From positions 1 through 33,846 of IMG/VR virus record IMGVR_UViG_3300048042_000021: a stretch of 33,846 nt of DNA. One strand, 5' to 3'. The notes beneath the pieces were generated by a model, which saw nothing but the letters and a program-made list of their open reading frames with translations, was not told the DNA's origin and did not search any database. The DNA comes from a virus. Both the position numbers and the translations under genes were made by a program. Shown here one piece after another: positions 1-10,660 of the stretch (within the stretch, counting starts at the first letter, position 1; each line of letters opens with the position of its first letter).

Positions 1-3000
1 ATTCATTGGATACAAACTTGTGTTACCTTTATTATATTGTGCAGGATCTATTGTGCTTTTGTAATCTAATCCTACATTGGCAATACCTGGAATATATCCT
101 TTTACAGGATCAAAATAATCTAAAGTGACCAACATATTAAGAGTTGTCTTACTATATAATTTAGCCCATAGCATTAATGACGGCTCAACTTTAAGATTTT
201 CAGATCTTATACTTATCCAAGTTCCTTTATACATTTGGTAAACATTCCAACCATTTATACCAACATCACCCAAATCAACATAAGCTTTATCACCATCTAT
301 CCATCCACCAACCGGAGGATTATCATCACGTAACGTTACGTTACCAAATCTGATTCTACGATACGCATATATATTTCCGCCCGATCCTGCTATAAAAGTA
401 GTCGTCGGAACTGTAAACGTTGTACCAGTTTGGTTAACGTTTGATATTACAACTGTTTGATTATTCAATACACTTGCATTAGATATTCCGACTAATGTTA
501 CAAGATCGCCATTAACTAAATCATGTGGGCTTTTACAAGCTATAAGCGTTGGTGAACCAGGATTACTTGTGGCGACTGTATAATCTATTTGTGCAGGACT
601 TAATGTAAATTCCCAAATAGTCCATACTGTAGCAGAATCTATAAACTGCCAGATAGTGTCACGATCTTGTATTTGTACATTAGATATATTATTAAATTGA
701 TTTTGCACGTTTGTACTATACAAATTAGTTAATACTGTTATGTTCGCAACTAACCAATCTGGTTCACCAAGTTCAACATAACCTGCAGTTGGAAGGTCAG
801 TATTGAAATTTGCCCCATAATATGTACGCAATGCAAATCTATTACTAGTCCAGGTGGTTGGAGGTATAATAAATCGTGGGTCACCTTGTATGAATTCAAT
901 TATACCGTTAATTTCTCTATCACTATTCATATCACCGAATAGAGCTATTTGTTGTGGATCATTAACGAATTGATGTTGCACTAATATGAAATCAATATTA
1001 GTGTTAAGCGCCGAAGCGCCATATCTACCAATTCTTAATGCAAATTCTTCAAAATATTCAAAAGTTTCTTCTGCTGGTATTATCGCAGTGTTTCTTGTTA
1101 TTGCATTAATTGCAGAAGTTGTTCCTTTTTGTCTAATAAAACCTTGATAAAATTGAAATTCAGTACTGTCCTCATATATTAAATCTTCGAGGTAAGTTCT
1201 CTGTTGATAACCAAATAAATGTTTAGCTAAATCAGATATATCACTTCTATCTATAACACTATTTTGTGATGTTAATGTAGTTACATTTCCATTTAATGGG
1301 TTCAATCCATCAAAATTCTTGGGTTGATCAATATTAAAATATTTTCTAAAATCATTAGTTGTCTTTTCAAAATTTGATATCATTGCCCATGTATTATCTA
1401 CAGGATTTTGATACAAGAAATATCCAGGAACATCAAGTCTGCCAGTCCAATCATTTGTACGATATGCATAAATTTTCAATCTAGGTTGTGCTAAATTATA
1501 TAAATCATCATATATAGTGTCTCCAAAACTTGTTTGATTATCAAATACTATAACATGTTCCAATGTTGTAGTAAACAATCGTAGACCATATACAGCTTGA
1601 GTATTAAGTGATTGTACAGTTATCTCACCATCATATCTTAATATTTCTAAGTTATAAGTATTAATTGGGAACCCTGCACGATCTACTATAGGGTATGTAC
1701 CACCTATAATACCATTTATAAATTCAATATTACCAAATTCTTGATGATATTTTACAGCATTTGCCAACGGACTTATAGATATAAAGTTACCATTTGCCCA
1801 TTGTACCTGTGACCAATATATAAAGTCTGCAGCACCTTGACCCCAATTAGCTATATTATTGCCAGCAGCATTATATTCATCAAATATCCAGCCTTGATTT
1901 TCTTGAAATCTACCGATACTTATTAAGAAGTCATAAACTAATTGTTGCGTAGCAAATATAGTTCCGTATGGCACAGATTGTATTATAGGCTGACCATTAC
2001 TTGTCATACCTTTAAGGTATCTTATAACATTTACATTTCCTAGTGTTGCCGTTACTTTACCTCCAGTTATACTACTAGGTATTATATAAAATTGTTGTTC
2101 TATAGCATCATAACCATATACCTGCCACCCACCACTTACTTGTTTAATTATAGCACCACCATAAAATACAGTTCCTGTACTTGTACTTCTATATAGATAC
2201 ACATTTACGTTTTCACTAGGAACAAGATTAGTCTTATAACCTATCACACCAAAACTGTCAACTGTTACTCTCAGATCAGTATTACTATTAATATAAGCCC
2301 CAACTCTATGTGCAAGTTTTGGTAAACATCCTCGTACGATATTACCAAAATAATTTGTAATGTTTATACTTTGACTTATTAAATATTCACTTATCCAGTG
2401 CTGTATACCACCACTTTGATAATAAGTCAGATTTGTTTCATTTGGTATAGTTAGCCCCTGACCAATAGTTGACGGATTTTCACGTTGTACGTAAAATTGA
2501 TCACTTCCTCGTCTGCTATTAGTATCAAGATATATCCATTGGTCACCTGTTGTGCCAGCAAATAGTTGTTCAGTTCGTAATGTATCCCAGCAATATTCAA
2601 TGAATTGTGCAGGCTTCATTAAATATCCAAGTTGTGCTAACACAAAGTTATATTCTTGACTATGTACCCAAACTGATTCAATTGGACCACCATCACCAAA
2701 TACCCATTCTGCTCTGGCTTGATATACAGTTGGTAGCGATTGAACTGTACCAGCGGCATTTGGAGGTAACAAATTACCTTGGTCATCAGCTGGTATACAA
2801 TTTAATAATCCTGGTCTTGCCCAAACTGTATATGTTCCTTGTCGTGAACCTTGGCGAATGATACCATTCGCAAGATCATTCCACATATAAGTGTTACCAT
2901 TTGTATAAGGTGCAGCTCCATATTCTGTAGTCCACCAAGTAGGCTGCTGACTAAATCCAAGCATCTCCCAAGGACATATATTTGGTCTATCTGTATCATA

Positions 3001-5925
3001 AAACCATCTATATATTCCGCGCCAGTTTCCTGGGACAAATTGACCTTGCTGATCTAGTTGATTGCTATAATTCCAAGAAAATTGATCATTTAAATCAAAG
3101 GTAGTATTTGCAGCGTAATCGACCTGATTAGAAATATTCCATTTATCAAACATAGGTTGCAAAATTGCAAGAAACTCTGCTTGAGAATAACCATTAGTTC
3201 TCCATTTACCAGGTATAAAGGTTCTAATATCAAATACCAATGGCGATTCTGGTTGACTATATGCAATTGGCATATTATCAAATAGATTCAATTCAAACTG
3301 TAACCATGCCCTTGCAAGTCCATTACTAAGCAATATAGGACTTTGAGTAGTCACGTATCCACCTAATATTGTTCCTAATGGGTTACCATCATTGTCTTCC
3401 ATAACAATACGACTACCATCATGTGTCTGTATAACAAGATTTTCACCTATGTAATATACAGTTGGCTGATACGCAGGAGTTACACCCAATCTTGTTGCAG
3501 TGGGCGGTATATAATTAGGTGTAGCTGATTGTTGGAAAGTATACCCACCTTGTGTATTACTATAACCACTACTTGACCAAGGACTACTTAAAGTCTTACC
3601 TACATTAACTTGTTTAAGAGCTGCTGTTAGCCAATCAGTTACGGCATTATTAACTGAATAACCATTATTATACAAGTTGAATAGAGCTCTAATAAATTTA
3701 CTATAAAATCTAGTATATTCTCTTTGTGCAAATTGTATCGCCGTTAAAGGATTAGTGTTACTTATTGTTGTGGTAGGTCCGGTAGCTACGTTACTACTGT
3801 TCAATATCATCATCTTAAGCATTGGTGCTCGATGTTGAAGTATAGTTTGTCCCAAACTTAAATCTTTATAAGTATCTCTATAATTGTTATCTCCTAATCC
3901 AACTCCTGTGAATCCATACTGATTTTGCATAATCTGTACGAAATGATCTATTAATTGTCCCTGACTAATAACAGTTATGTCTTTGTTATTTGGATTTGCT
4001 GTTAAGTTAGTTGGTAGTTCATAATAACCAGTTAATACCTTGGGTACTGAAGTACTCCAACTACTAATTGTTACTCTATCACTAGTTATTAATGTACCTG
4101 GCGCTATTACTACCTGAGGCTGGCTACTAATATTATTAACCGTAACTACATAATCAGTACCATTGACAAGTTGTGATTGTGTACCATTTCTGGTTAAAAT
4201 TACTATTATAGGTGGTAACTCTCCAATCACATAAGGCGCAGGTAATTGATCAATATTTAATGTAGTAGATATAATAGCAGAATTGATTTGCAAGTTCAAA
4301 TAATCATTTAAAATATACTGGCGGCTAGGTGCCGCCGCTTTATGCCAATCGTTATTGTAAGTAACTGAATTTGTTAGGACATTTGATATGATTTGGTAGA
4401 AAATATAACCAAGGTATGTTTGTTTAGTACCATTTAAAGTGTACCCAACAGAAGTAGATGTTAATCCATTATTAAACTGTAATGCCCCAAATGAATCTCG
4501 TTGCGCATTAATATTTAATACAGTATCAATTGGACTTGTTGCAGGATTATTGATATATGAAAATATCTGATTACCGGCAAAATTATTGTTTGGATATGTA
4601 ACAGGGTTGCTCAAACTTGTGCCTACTTCATTAAACAAATCAAACAATGGTGCCGATGTTAATGAATATTGCTGTCCCTGCCATCTCCAAATTCCATTAG
4701 CCGTAAACCAAAAATTGTATTCTTGATATACACCAAATTTAACATATACCCTATCACCATATGTCGGACTTCCATTTGGATTTTGACCATCTGCTGCAAT
4801 AGTTAATTCAATTGATTGTAATATATCTATTCCGGTAACAGTAAAAATTCTATTGTTTACATTTGATTTTGTGGTATCACCAGTTATCAAAATTCTCATA
4901 CCATCAGCTAAAGTAATACCATCATATACGTAAATTGATTTTCCTACTACTGTAGCAAATACATTTGAAATATTATACATAACAATATCAACTGGTGGTC
5001 TTCCATAGAATCCATAATCCCAAAGTGTAATATTAGGATTAATTTCGATAATAGGTCGTTGTGCCATTGCACTATAATAATCTAATAACGGTGTTTGTGA
5101 AAGAGTAATTACATCTATATGGTACCAACTATTGTCTAAACTCCATTGGTTTTGATCATTTGACCATCTGTTTATAGTTGTATACATGGGAGTAAACACG
5201 TTAGAATTACCATCCCAGCCTTCAAAATTCCACCCATAAATATCCCAAGCTGGATTTATTAACACTGGCCCAACATTTAATGTTATGTTCAATTCATTGA
5301 TATTAACTATATATTCAACACCGTTAATATTATAATCAACATCATTCATCAAAATTATTGCTAAACCTGTAGTAAACTGAAGAGACCCTATTACTATCTG
5401 ATTGGTACTGGTTAATAAGTAAGCACCTGTATATGTGTAGCTCTGTTGGCCAATAATATCAACTGCTGCATTTGTTTGGTTTAATAGCTGTATAGGACTA
5501 GGTCCTTGCGGAAGCCAAACATATCGAGTGTAATTTACTAATTTGTCAAGATCAATCGGTGGTGCCCAACTGTAATATTCTTGTTCAAATAATCTACTAT
5601 GATTATTAACGTTTGCCCCATCAAATGCTAATTGATTAATAATATCATCATAGAACATTATATTGTTTGTGAACCCAGATAAAACGTTATCACTGATAGC
5701 TGTAACAGGAAGTTGATAATTTGTTCTATCAATAGTTGGTTCGTTAACATAATAGTCAGTTGATGGATTATAATAACTTGGCTTACTTCCTATATATCCA
5801 GTTAAGAATTCAACACTTTCTGGCTGCATTAAATGGTCAACAGTAGCAGCAAAGAATTTCTTAAGAATAGGGGTCTGATTAATCTCAGGTAATAATTTTA
5901 TAATTCGTCTTTTAGTATCAACCAT
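1..5925 (-). CDS. Giant virion structural protein, probably baseplate-associated (3' end outside window)
   Basis: An uninterrupted minus-strand frame runs from an ATG at 5925 to the left edge, giving at least 1975 residues with no stop. The start overlaps the gp6 stop by 8 nt and has an upstream AGGA. The N-terminus reads [16 protein letters not shown], followed by segments such as EQEYYSWAPPIDLDKLVNYT and RYVWLPQGPSP. The protein is rich in Asn, Gln, Tyr and Trp, as large virion proteins often are. I recall similar very long structural proteins beside the baseplate genes in T4-like phages of aquatic bacteria, but cannot name a domain. In T4 the gene after gp6 is gp7, the baseplate wedge scaffold (about 1030 aa). 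This protein may hold that place but is far longer, so I do not assign gp7. It is probably co-transcribed with gp6. Virion role is likely; exact role is unknown. Confidence 0.8.
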   Translation of the reverse strand, partial: MVDTKRRIIKLLPEINQTPILKKFFAATVDHLMQPESVEFLTGYIGSKPSYYNPSTDYYVNEPTIDRTNYQLPVTAISDNVLSGFTNNIMFYDDIINQLAFDGANVNNHSRLFEQEYYSWAPPIDLDKLVNYTRYVWLPQGPSPIQLLNQTNAAVDIIGQQSYTYTGAYLLTSTNQIVIGSLQFTTGLAIILMNDVDYNINGVEYIVNINELNITLNVGPVLINPAWDIYGWNFEGWDGNSNVFTPMYTTINRWSNDQNQWSLDNSWYHIDVITLSQTPLLDYYSAMAQRPIIEINPNITLWDYGFYGRPPVDIVMYNISNVFATVVGKSIYVYDGITLADGMRILITGDTTKSNVNNRIFTVTGIDILQSIELTIAADGQNPNGSPTYGDRVYVKFGVYQEYNFWFTANGIWRWQGQQYSLTSAPLFDLFNEVGTSLSNPVTYPNNNFAGNQIFSYINNPATSPIDTVLNINAQRDSFGALQFNNGLTSTSVGYTLNGTKQTYLGYIFYQIISNVLTNSVTYNNDWHKAAAPSRQYILNDYLNLQINSAIISTTLNIDQLPAPYVIGELPPIIVILTRNGTQSQLVNGTDYVVTVNNISSQPQVVIAPGTLITSDRVTISSWSTSVPKVLTGYYELPTNLTANPNNKDITVISQGQLIDHFVQIMQNQYGFTGVGLGDNNYRDTYKDLSLGQTILQHRAPMLKMMILNSSNVATGPTTTISNTNPLTAIQFAQREYTRFYSKFIRALFNLYNNGYSVNNAVTDWLTAALKQVNVGKTLSSPWSSSGYSNTQGGYTFQQSATPNYIPPTATRLGVTPAYQPTVYYIGENLVIQTHDGSRIVMEDNDGNPLGTILGGYVTTQSPILLSNGLARAWLQFELNLFDNMPIAYSQPESPLVFDIRTFIPGKWRTNGYSQAEFLAILQPMFDKWNISNQVDYAANTTFDLNDQFSWNYSNQLDQQGQFVPGNWRGIYRWFYDTDRPNICPWEMLGFSQQPTWWTTEYGAAPYTNGNTYMWNDLANGIIRQGSRQGTYTVWARPGLLNCIPADDQGNLLPPNAAGTVQSLPTVYQARAEWVFGDGGPIESVWVHSQEYNFVLAQLGYLMKPAQFIEYCWDTLRTEQLFAGTTGDQWIYLDTNSRRGSDQFYVQRENPSTIGQGLTIPNETNLTYYQSGGIQHWISEYLISQSINITNYFGNIVRGCLPKLAHRVGAYINSNTDLRVTVDSFGVIGYKTNLVPSENVNVYLYRSTSTGTVFYGGAIIKQVSGGWQVYGYDAIEQQFYIIPSSITGGKVTATLGNVNVIRYLKGMTSNGQPIIQSVPYGTIFATQQLVYDFLISIGRFQENQGWIFDEYNAAGNNIANWGQGAADFIYWSQVQWANGNFISISPLANAVKYHQEFGNIEFINGIIGGTYPIVDRAGFPINTYNLEILRYDGEITVQSLNTQAVYGLRLFTTTLEHVIVFDNQTSFGDTIYDDLYNLAQPRLKIYAYRTNDWTGRLDVPGYFLYQNPVDNTWAMISNFEKTTNDFRKYFNIDQPKNFDGLNPLNGNVTTLTSQNSVIDRSDISDLAKHLFGYQQRTYLEDLIYEDSTEFQFYQGFIRQKGTTSAINAITRNTAIIPAEETFEYFEEFALRIGRYGASALNTNIDFILVQHQFVNDPQQIALFGDMNSDREINGIIEFIQGDPRFIIPPTTWTSNRFALRTYYGANFNTDLPTAGYVELGEPDWLVANITVLTNLYSTNVQNQFNNISNVQIQDRDTIWQFIDSATVWTIWEFTLSPAQIDYTVATSNPGSPTLIACKSPHDLVNGDLVTLVGISNASVLNNQTVVISNVNQTGTTFTVPTTTFIAGSGGNIYAYRRIRFGNVTLRDDNPPVGGWIDGDKAYVDLGDVGINGWNVYQMYKGTWISIRSENLKVEPSLMLWAKLYSKTTLNMLVTLDYFDPVKGYIPGIANVGLDYKSTIDPAQYNKGNTSLYPMN

Positions 5926-8900
5926 TTGAAGATATTCCTAACTGTGCCTCTGACAGGTTTGCAACTATTTGTATATCAGATACTTGCGCGCAACTGATAA
6001 AGATTTCATCTGGACCACATTTAATTTCAAACAAATCACCAAACACGCCCTGTCCGTTTTTTGGAACTATAACTATACTCCCTACAATAGTAGCTAAGTT
6101 AACATGTATAAATGTAGCTAATTCTGTAAAGAAAAAGCTTTGTCCGAAATCCCAATTTGCTAAAGAAAAGTAACTATTAATTTGTGCAATAACTAAACTT
6201 TTTACTTCATTGTCACTATATGTACTTCCGCCAGTTTTAACCACTTTGAATACAACTTGTAAAGGAGTGTCGGCTTGAACACCAAATAGTAATTTATAAC
6301 TAACGGGATGCCAAATTATTTGGTCTGTCATCATCTTAAACTGTGAAAAATAATTGAAACTAGTTAACAATTCATTTGAATCTGGTGGGATTGGTTCTGT
6401 ACTAGCTGCGCCAGACGTTGCTATCCAATTTCTCAATGCTGTATCATATGCCGATGTTAATATATAGATATCAATTATATTCATAATTGCAGGATCTATT
6501 CTTTGATCATAAGGAGCATAATGTTTCCAAACAAAGTATAAATTATTTCTTCCTACTCTATACTTATAAGTTGAGCTAACATTTGCTACTATGCCATTAA
6601 CTATAGAATAAAAAGTTCCTGTAGGAATAACAAACGCAATTGTATTTGTTAACCAGAATGTAGATGATATTGTTGGCACTAACATTAAATTAGTAAACAT
6701 AGCTGTTACTGGTATTGTTATAGGATTGTAATAATTATAATTGTCATTTGTTTGGATTAACTGCCAGAAAACAAAATTTAGATTACCATTCAATGGATCA
6801 ATTATACTAATGAATTCATCTGGATTATTAGGTGTACCTTCAACTATACTATCCCAAAATGTTACTTGCACACTGTTTGGTTCAGCATATCCATCTGGAT
6901 ATACAAATTGATTTTTAATTTTCCAATAATAATCGCTGCCTAGAGCAGAAGTACTATTTGGTGCAGAGTTTATTCCAAGTATATTGATACTATCATTCAC
7001 AACATTATTTGTATTAATGTCTATTATTGGCATAGTGTTTATAAAGAAAAACCTGGCCTCTTGCACGCTCTCAACTACAAAACGTTCAGCTCTACTTATT
7101 ACGGTCCAATTTGTACCATTTACATAGTTGATAAGCAATAACCAACTTGAATCTGCATTTATACTACTTTGACTACCGGCATTAATAATACTAAATGCCT
7201 GTGTAGTATTTAAATTATTATTTGTTATAACATACCAGGTAGTCGCCAATGGATTATAACCCAATCCAAATGTTTGATTTGCATTTAATGCGGTCGTTAT
7301 ACTAGCTAATTCTGAAGCATTTAAGGTTGTATCAAAGGCTGGATAGATACTGACGATTTGATCACTATTAGATATTGCACTTGCTAATGTAACTGCACCA
7401 ACTCCTGTATTTAATATACCACTTAAATTATTTCCAGTTCCATCCCCAACAACTGACACAACCGATGTCCAACCACTTGAACTAAATTTGATCAATGCAC
7501 CAGGAGTAATATATGCTACCTGATCGCCGTTAGCCGCCGAACTTCCAATTGGAATAGTGATAGTATTTCTGAAAAATGCACCACTATTTGAAGTTGTACC
7601 ATTACTTGATTGCCAAATAGTAGTTGGTGGTGTCTGTCTTGGGAAAAATGTATAAAAGAAATCACGCAATTCTATTGCTGTATTTTGCAATCCATTTTCA
7701 CCATTTAACACTGGTTGTATAAAATTAACAGCTATCAATTTGTTACTGTAGGTGCTATTAATAGGAATAATAAAAGTATTCATATCTGTTTCAAAATATA
7801 AAATGCCATCGTCACCTATAATATTAGTATTTTGATATGAACCAGTAGGATCATTTAAGTCAATATACCGACTTTGTCCGCTATACGTTCTATTAACGGC
7901 CTTGACCTTTAAGGCCTGACTACTCTGCAATGGGTATAAATTATAATCTTCACCATTAACCATACGGTCTTGGGTATAATAGACTGCAGGTGCATTTAGT
8001 TTTATTTGTGCATTTGTTTCGTGCCCCTGACTATTAGATACCGTTTGTTGCAATGCCGTATTAATAGTTAATGAATATGTATTACCAAAATTATCATTAT
8101 ATGCAAAATTAAATTTTGCATTAGTTATGTCAGCTGGTCTTATCTGATATTGTAAACCATTACTAGTTCTATACCAAATTCTTAATAATCCAGTTGGAAT
8201 ATTACCAAAATTACCATCAGCAAATCTTATACTAACTTGATCATTTCCATTATTATCCCTAGTTATTATGCTAAAAATATTTCTTATTTGTTGACTAACA
8301 CTATTATAGATAATATTAAATCCATTTACACTTGGTACTTGAACCCAATTTGTTACAACTGCTCCATTACCACTTATACTTTCAACCCAAACATCTGTTT
8401 GATTTACACCATTTGCGTTAACTTCTACAACTCTATTCGCTACCGGTAAAGTCAAACTAAAATCACTATGTCCGGATGTACCTTGTTTAAACATAGCAAA
8501 AAATCCAGTATTTGGACTACCATAACCATTACCATCTACTTGATATATAAAATTCCAACTATTTGCTGGATTTGGAGGTTGTTCAATAAAATAGCCAGTT
8601 TGTCCTAATTGCATTAATGTACTATCAGTTGGTGCAAAATCTGGATTCACTAATTCAAAATTCATATTATTACCAGACACAGCAGCAGAAAATGGTATCA
8701 CACTAGTAGGAATTGAAACATTATTTAATGCATATAAATCAGCAGGAATACTACCAGCAGTACCACTTTCATTTGGATTACCAAATTGGTTGGTTAAATT
8801 AAGTGCAGAATTTAATACTATAATAAATTGTTCGTACCAATCAGCATTATTTTGGTCATTCCAATTAATGGGTATGTTGGCTAAATTGTTTCCATCATTA

Positions 8901-9298
8901 TCATATACGGTTTGATTAGTGACAATCTGTTGGATTTTCAAAAATCCAACAGATGTTAAACAACGCTGTGGTTGATAATTTAACATTTGAGCTAGTCTAA
9001 ATACACTTTCACGACGCTGTGCCGTATCTAAGAAATTTTCATGAGTATTCAAATCCATTCTTAGTGCTAAACTGGTACCAACATAACTCAAAAGTTCAAT
9101 GATAGAAACAAATTCACTACTCTCTATCCAGTCGTTAAAATCCTCGGGGTATGAAATCTGTATGTATGTTATTAACGCCGTACGTATAGTATTGAAATCA
9201 TATGCATTAAAATTAACGGTTGTAAATGCAGTATATAGAATTTGCCAATCTTCCGCACAAAAAAGTTGTTTTTGTCTTTGCTGAGCCGTTACAGTCAT
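5918..9298 (-). CDS. Baseplate wedge protein, gp6-like (J-like family)
   Basis: 1126 aa. In T4, gp6 forms the inner ring of the baseplate and joins wedges around the hub. The N-terminal 120 residues carry the family pattern: a region around [15 protein letters not shown], then [20 protein letters not shown] and [19 protein letters not shown], equivalent to the conserved 'LLAY...E.FL.TA..R..V...A...GY' stretch of gp6 and Mu J-like proteins. The length is well above T4 gp6 (660 aa); the extra part is Asn/Thr/Ser-rich. The start ATG at 9298 forms an ATGA overlap with the stop of the upstream GIY-YIG gene, and the GAGGG ribosome site lies in that gene's last codons. Position directly after gp25 and before a giant structural gene agrees with the T4 order 25-6-7. 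Family assignment is by pattern recognition, fairly secure; function of the extra length is unknown. Confidence 0.82.
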   Translation of the reverse strand: MTVTAQQRQKQLFCAEDWQILYTAFTTVNFNAYDFNTIRTALITYIQISYPEDFNDWIESSEFVSIIELLSYVGTSLALRMDLNTHENFLDTAQRRESVFRLAQMLNYQPQRCLTSVGFLKIQQIVTNQTVYDNDGNNLANIPINWNDQNNADWYEQFIIVLNSALNLTNQFGNPNESGTAGSIPADLYALNNVSIPTSVIPFSAAVSGNNMNFELVNPDFAPTDSTLMQLGQTGYFIEQPPNPANSWNFIYQVDGNGYGSPNTGFFAMFKQGTSGHSDFSLTLPVANRVVEVNANGVNQTDVWVESISGNGAVVTNWVQVPSVNGFNIIYNSVSQQIRNIFSIITRDNNGNDQVSIRFADGNFGNIPTGLLRIWYRTSNGLQYQIRPADITNAKFNFAYNDNFGNTYSLTINTALQQTVSNSQGHETNAQIKLNAPAVYYTQDRMVNGEDYNLYPLQSSQALKVKAVNRTYSGQSRYIDLNDPTGSYQNTNIIGDDGILYFETDMNTFIIPINSTYSNKLIAVNFIQPVLNGENGLQNTAIELRDFFYTFFPRQTPPTTIWQSSNGTTSNSGAFFRNTITIPIGSSAANGDQVAYITPGALIKFSSSGWTSVVSVVGDGTGNNLSGILNTGVGAVTLASAISNSDQIVSIYPAFDTTLNASELASITTALNANQTFGLGYNPLATTWYVITNNNLNTTQAFSIINAGSQSSINADSSWLLLINYVNGTNWTVISRAERFVVESVQEARFFFINTMPIIDINTNNVVNDSINILGINSAPNSTSALGSDYYWKIKNQFVYPDGYAEPNSVQVTFWDSIVEGTPNNPDEFISIIDPLNGNLNFVFWQLIQTNDNYNYYNPITIPVTAMFTNLMLVPTISSTFWLTNTIAFVIPTGTFYSIVNGIVANVSSTYKYRVGRNNLYFVWKHYAPYDQRIDPAIMNIIDIYILTSAYDTALRNWIATSGAASTEPIPPDSNELLTSFNYFSQFKMMTDQIIWHPVSYKLLFGVQADTPLQVVFKVVKTGGSTYSDNEVKSLVIAQINSYFSLANWDFGQSFFFTELATFIHVNLATIVGSIVIVPKNGQGVFGDLFEIKCGPDEIFISCAQVSDIQIVANLSEAQLGISSNG

Positions 9299-10203
9299 AT
9301 TATGCCCTCTTTAGTTTTATTTCTTTTAGTTTCTGAAATTTTACGTTTTATTTCATCTGACATAGGAGGTCTCTTTTTGGCTGCAATAGACAATTTTTCT
9401 CTATGTTCATTTGACATATTCATAGCACGTTCTGACATCTTTTTTCGAGTTTCTTCTGTTATTGGATCACGTTTAATAATTATTCCTTGTTCTCGTAAAT
9501 TATCATAAAAATTGCTAGTTGCATCAGATAATTTTTGCCTAGTTTCTCCTGATACTATTTTTCCTTTTAGAGCATTAGATATTTTTTTACGAGATTCTTC
9601 TGATAAAGGATGCTCATTGAATCTTTTTATTTGTGATTCAGACATTTTATTTCTAGACTCTTCAGAGAAGGCCCATCCATTGGCATGTCTGTTCTGTTGA
9701 GCTAAAGTCATTCTTGCTCGAACTTCTGGAGATCGTTTCTGACCTTTTGGTCGACGTAATTGTGCTTCAGAATATCGCTTTCGTGTTTCTTCAGATATGG
9801 GTGGTCGATTTTGTTGTCCTTTAGATATATTTTTTCTATATTCATCTGATCTAGGTGGTCGATTTCTAACAGCTTCGGCGATTCTTCTTTTAGTTTCTTC
9901 GGTATGTTTTAATCCAGTTGCGCCGTCACCACCATCTAATTTGTTTAATAAAATTCCTGCATCACTTCTTTTACCCCACCAACGTATCATTCTTCGTTCT
10001 AATGCTAACGCTCCAATTTCAGTTAAACCTGATTCTAATATAACAATATATTGTTTATCTTTTGGTATAGGAACATTATTATGTTTATCACTGAACATTC
10101 TTTTTCCTTTACCTTTACCAATATAATAAGGAGTACCTGCTTTAGCAGTTATTGAATCTTTATTTCTGATATATGCATATACATAAAATTCATTAATTAT
10201 CAT
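9295..10203 (-). CDS. GIY-YIG homing endonuclease with many NUMOD3-type repeats, inserted in the baseplate operon
   Basis: 302 aa. The GIY-YIG nuclease module is at residues 7-75: YVYAYIRN, then [11 protein letters not shown] (Tyr27, Gly29, Arg35) and a downstream Glu in ALALERRMI. From about residue 95 the protein is a run of about nine short repeats of the type 'S-E-E-T/S-R-K-K-I/M-S', the NUMOD3 DNA-binding pattern of phage homing endonucleases. It lies between gp25 and gp6, genes that are normally neighbours, with 9 nt to the gp25 stop and a 4-nt ATGA overlap with the gp6 start. An AAGG 7 nt before the ATG serves as ribosome site. There is no intron or intein around it, so this is a free-standing element, of the kind T4 calls seg genes. 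Its target is probably the homologous gp25-gp6 junction in related phages; that is inference. Confidence 0.88.
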   Translation of the reverse strand: MIINEFYVYAYIRNKDSITAKAGTPYYIGKGKGKRMFSDKHNNVPIPKDKQYIVILESGLTEIGALALERRMIRWWGKRSDAGILLNKLDGGDGATGLKHTEETKRRIAEAVRNRPPRSDEYRKNISKGQQNRPPISEETRKRYSEAQLRRPKGQKRSPEVRARMTLAQQNRHANGWAFSEESRNKMSESQIKRFNEHPLSEESRKKISNALKGKIVSGETRQKLSDATSNFYDNLREQGIIIKRDPITEETRKKMSERAMNMSNEHREKLSIAAKKRPPMSDEIKRKISETKRNKTKEGII

Positions 10204-10212
10204 TTAGGTACC

Positions 10213-10596
10213 TTATGTAATAGCCGTGTTATTGAAAGTGAGAGTAAAAGTTTCTACAACGTTAAAGGGGACATACAAGATCTCCATCTGTATTAGCAAC
10301 CCAGCATCAATTTGAACAACATTTATATTTTGTAATACTAGTCTAGAGTCATTTGCAATTACAATCTTAGCCTGATCAACAATAGCATCTTGAGTAACTG
10401 CATCAAAAGGATCAAATAGCAACTGCCAGATACCACATCCCCAAGTAGGTAACATCAACCGTTCACCAGGTTTTGTATAAAAATTGTTTATAAGGTCACG
10501 TTTAATTAAAGGTATGTCAGCGAATTGCTGCCTCTTGGTGGTGGTATCAAGTGTGCTGTAACCTACGAATAATCTTTTCTGTTGTACAACTGCCAT
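10213..10596 (-). CDS. Baseplate wedge protein, gp25-like (GPW/gp25 family)
   Basis: 127 aa, close to the usual length of gp25 (132 aa in T4). gp25 is a core wedge subunit that contacts gp6 and the sheath initiation site. The diagnostic motif is KPGERLMLPTWGCGI at about residues 43-57, matching the family consensus PGER.M.P..GCG, followed by a predicted beta sheet at the C-terminus. It follows an IPLIKRDLINNFYT stretch typical of the family. The start ATG at 10596 is preceded at 23 nt by a CATAAATA late promoter, so this gene and the downstream GIY-YIG, gp6 and giant gene can be read from their own promoter as well as from upstream. Despite the old name 'lysozyme-like', the family is structural. 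Confidence 0.92.
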   Translation of the reverse strand: MAVVQQKRLFVGYSTLDTTTKRQQFADIPLIKRDLINNFYTKPGERLMLPTWGCGIWQLLFDPFDAVTQDAIVDQAKIVIANDSRLVLQNINVVQIDAGLLIQMEILYVPFNVVETFTLTFNNTAIT

Positions 10597-10619
10597 ATTA
10601 GATCCAATTAAGTTAGTTT

Positions 10620-10627
10620 TATTTATG
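10620..10627 (-). promoter_or_regulatory. Late promoter (gp55-type -10 element)
   Basis: The minus strand reads CATAAATA, then AAAC. The T4 late promoter is a bare TATAAATA -10 element with no -35. The motif ends 23 nt before the gp25 start codon. The 14 bases CAGTCATAAATAAA are identical to those of the site before the tape measure gene at 28737-28744. Confidence 0.72.
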
Positions 10628-10660
10628 ACTGTATAAAAGCATAACTTAATCAGATTTATA

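Noticed and set aside
2607-3281. Short frames of 63-84 codons within 1-5925
   Set aside because: They are shadows of the long minus-strand structural frame and have no ribosome sites.
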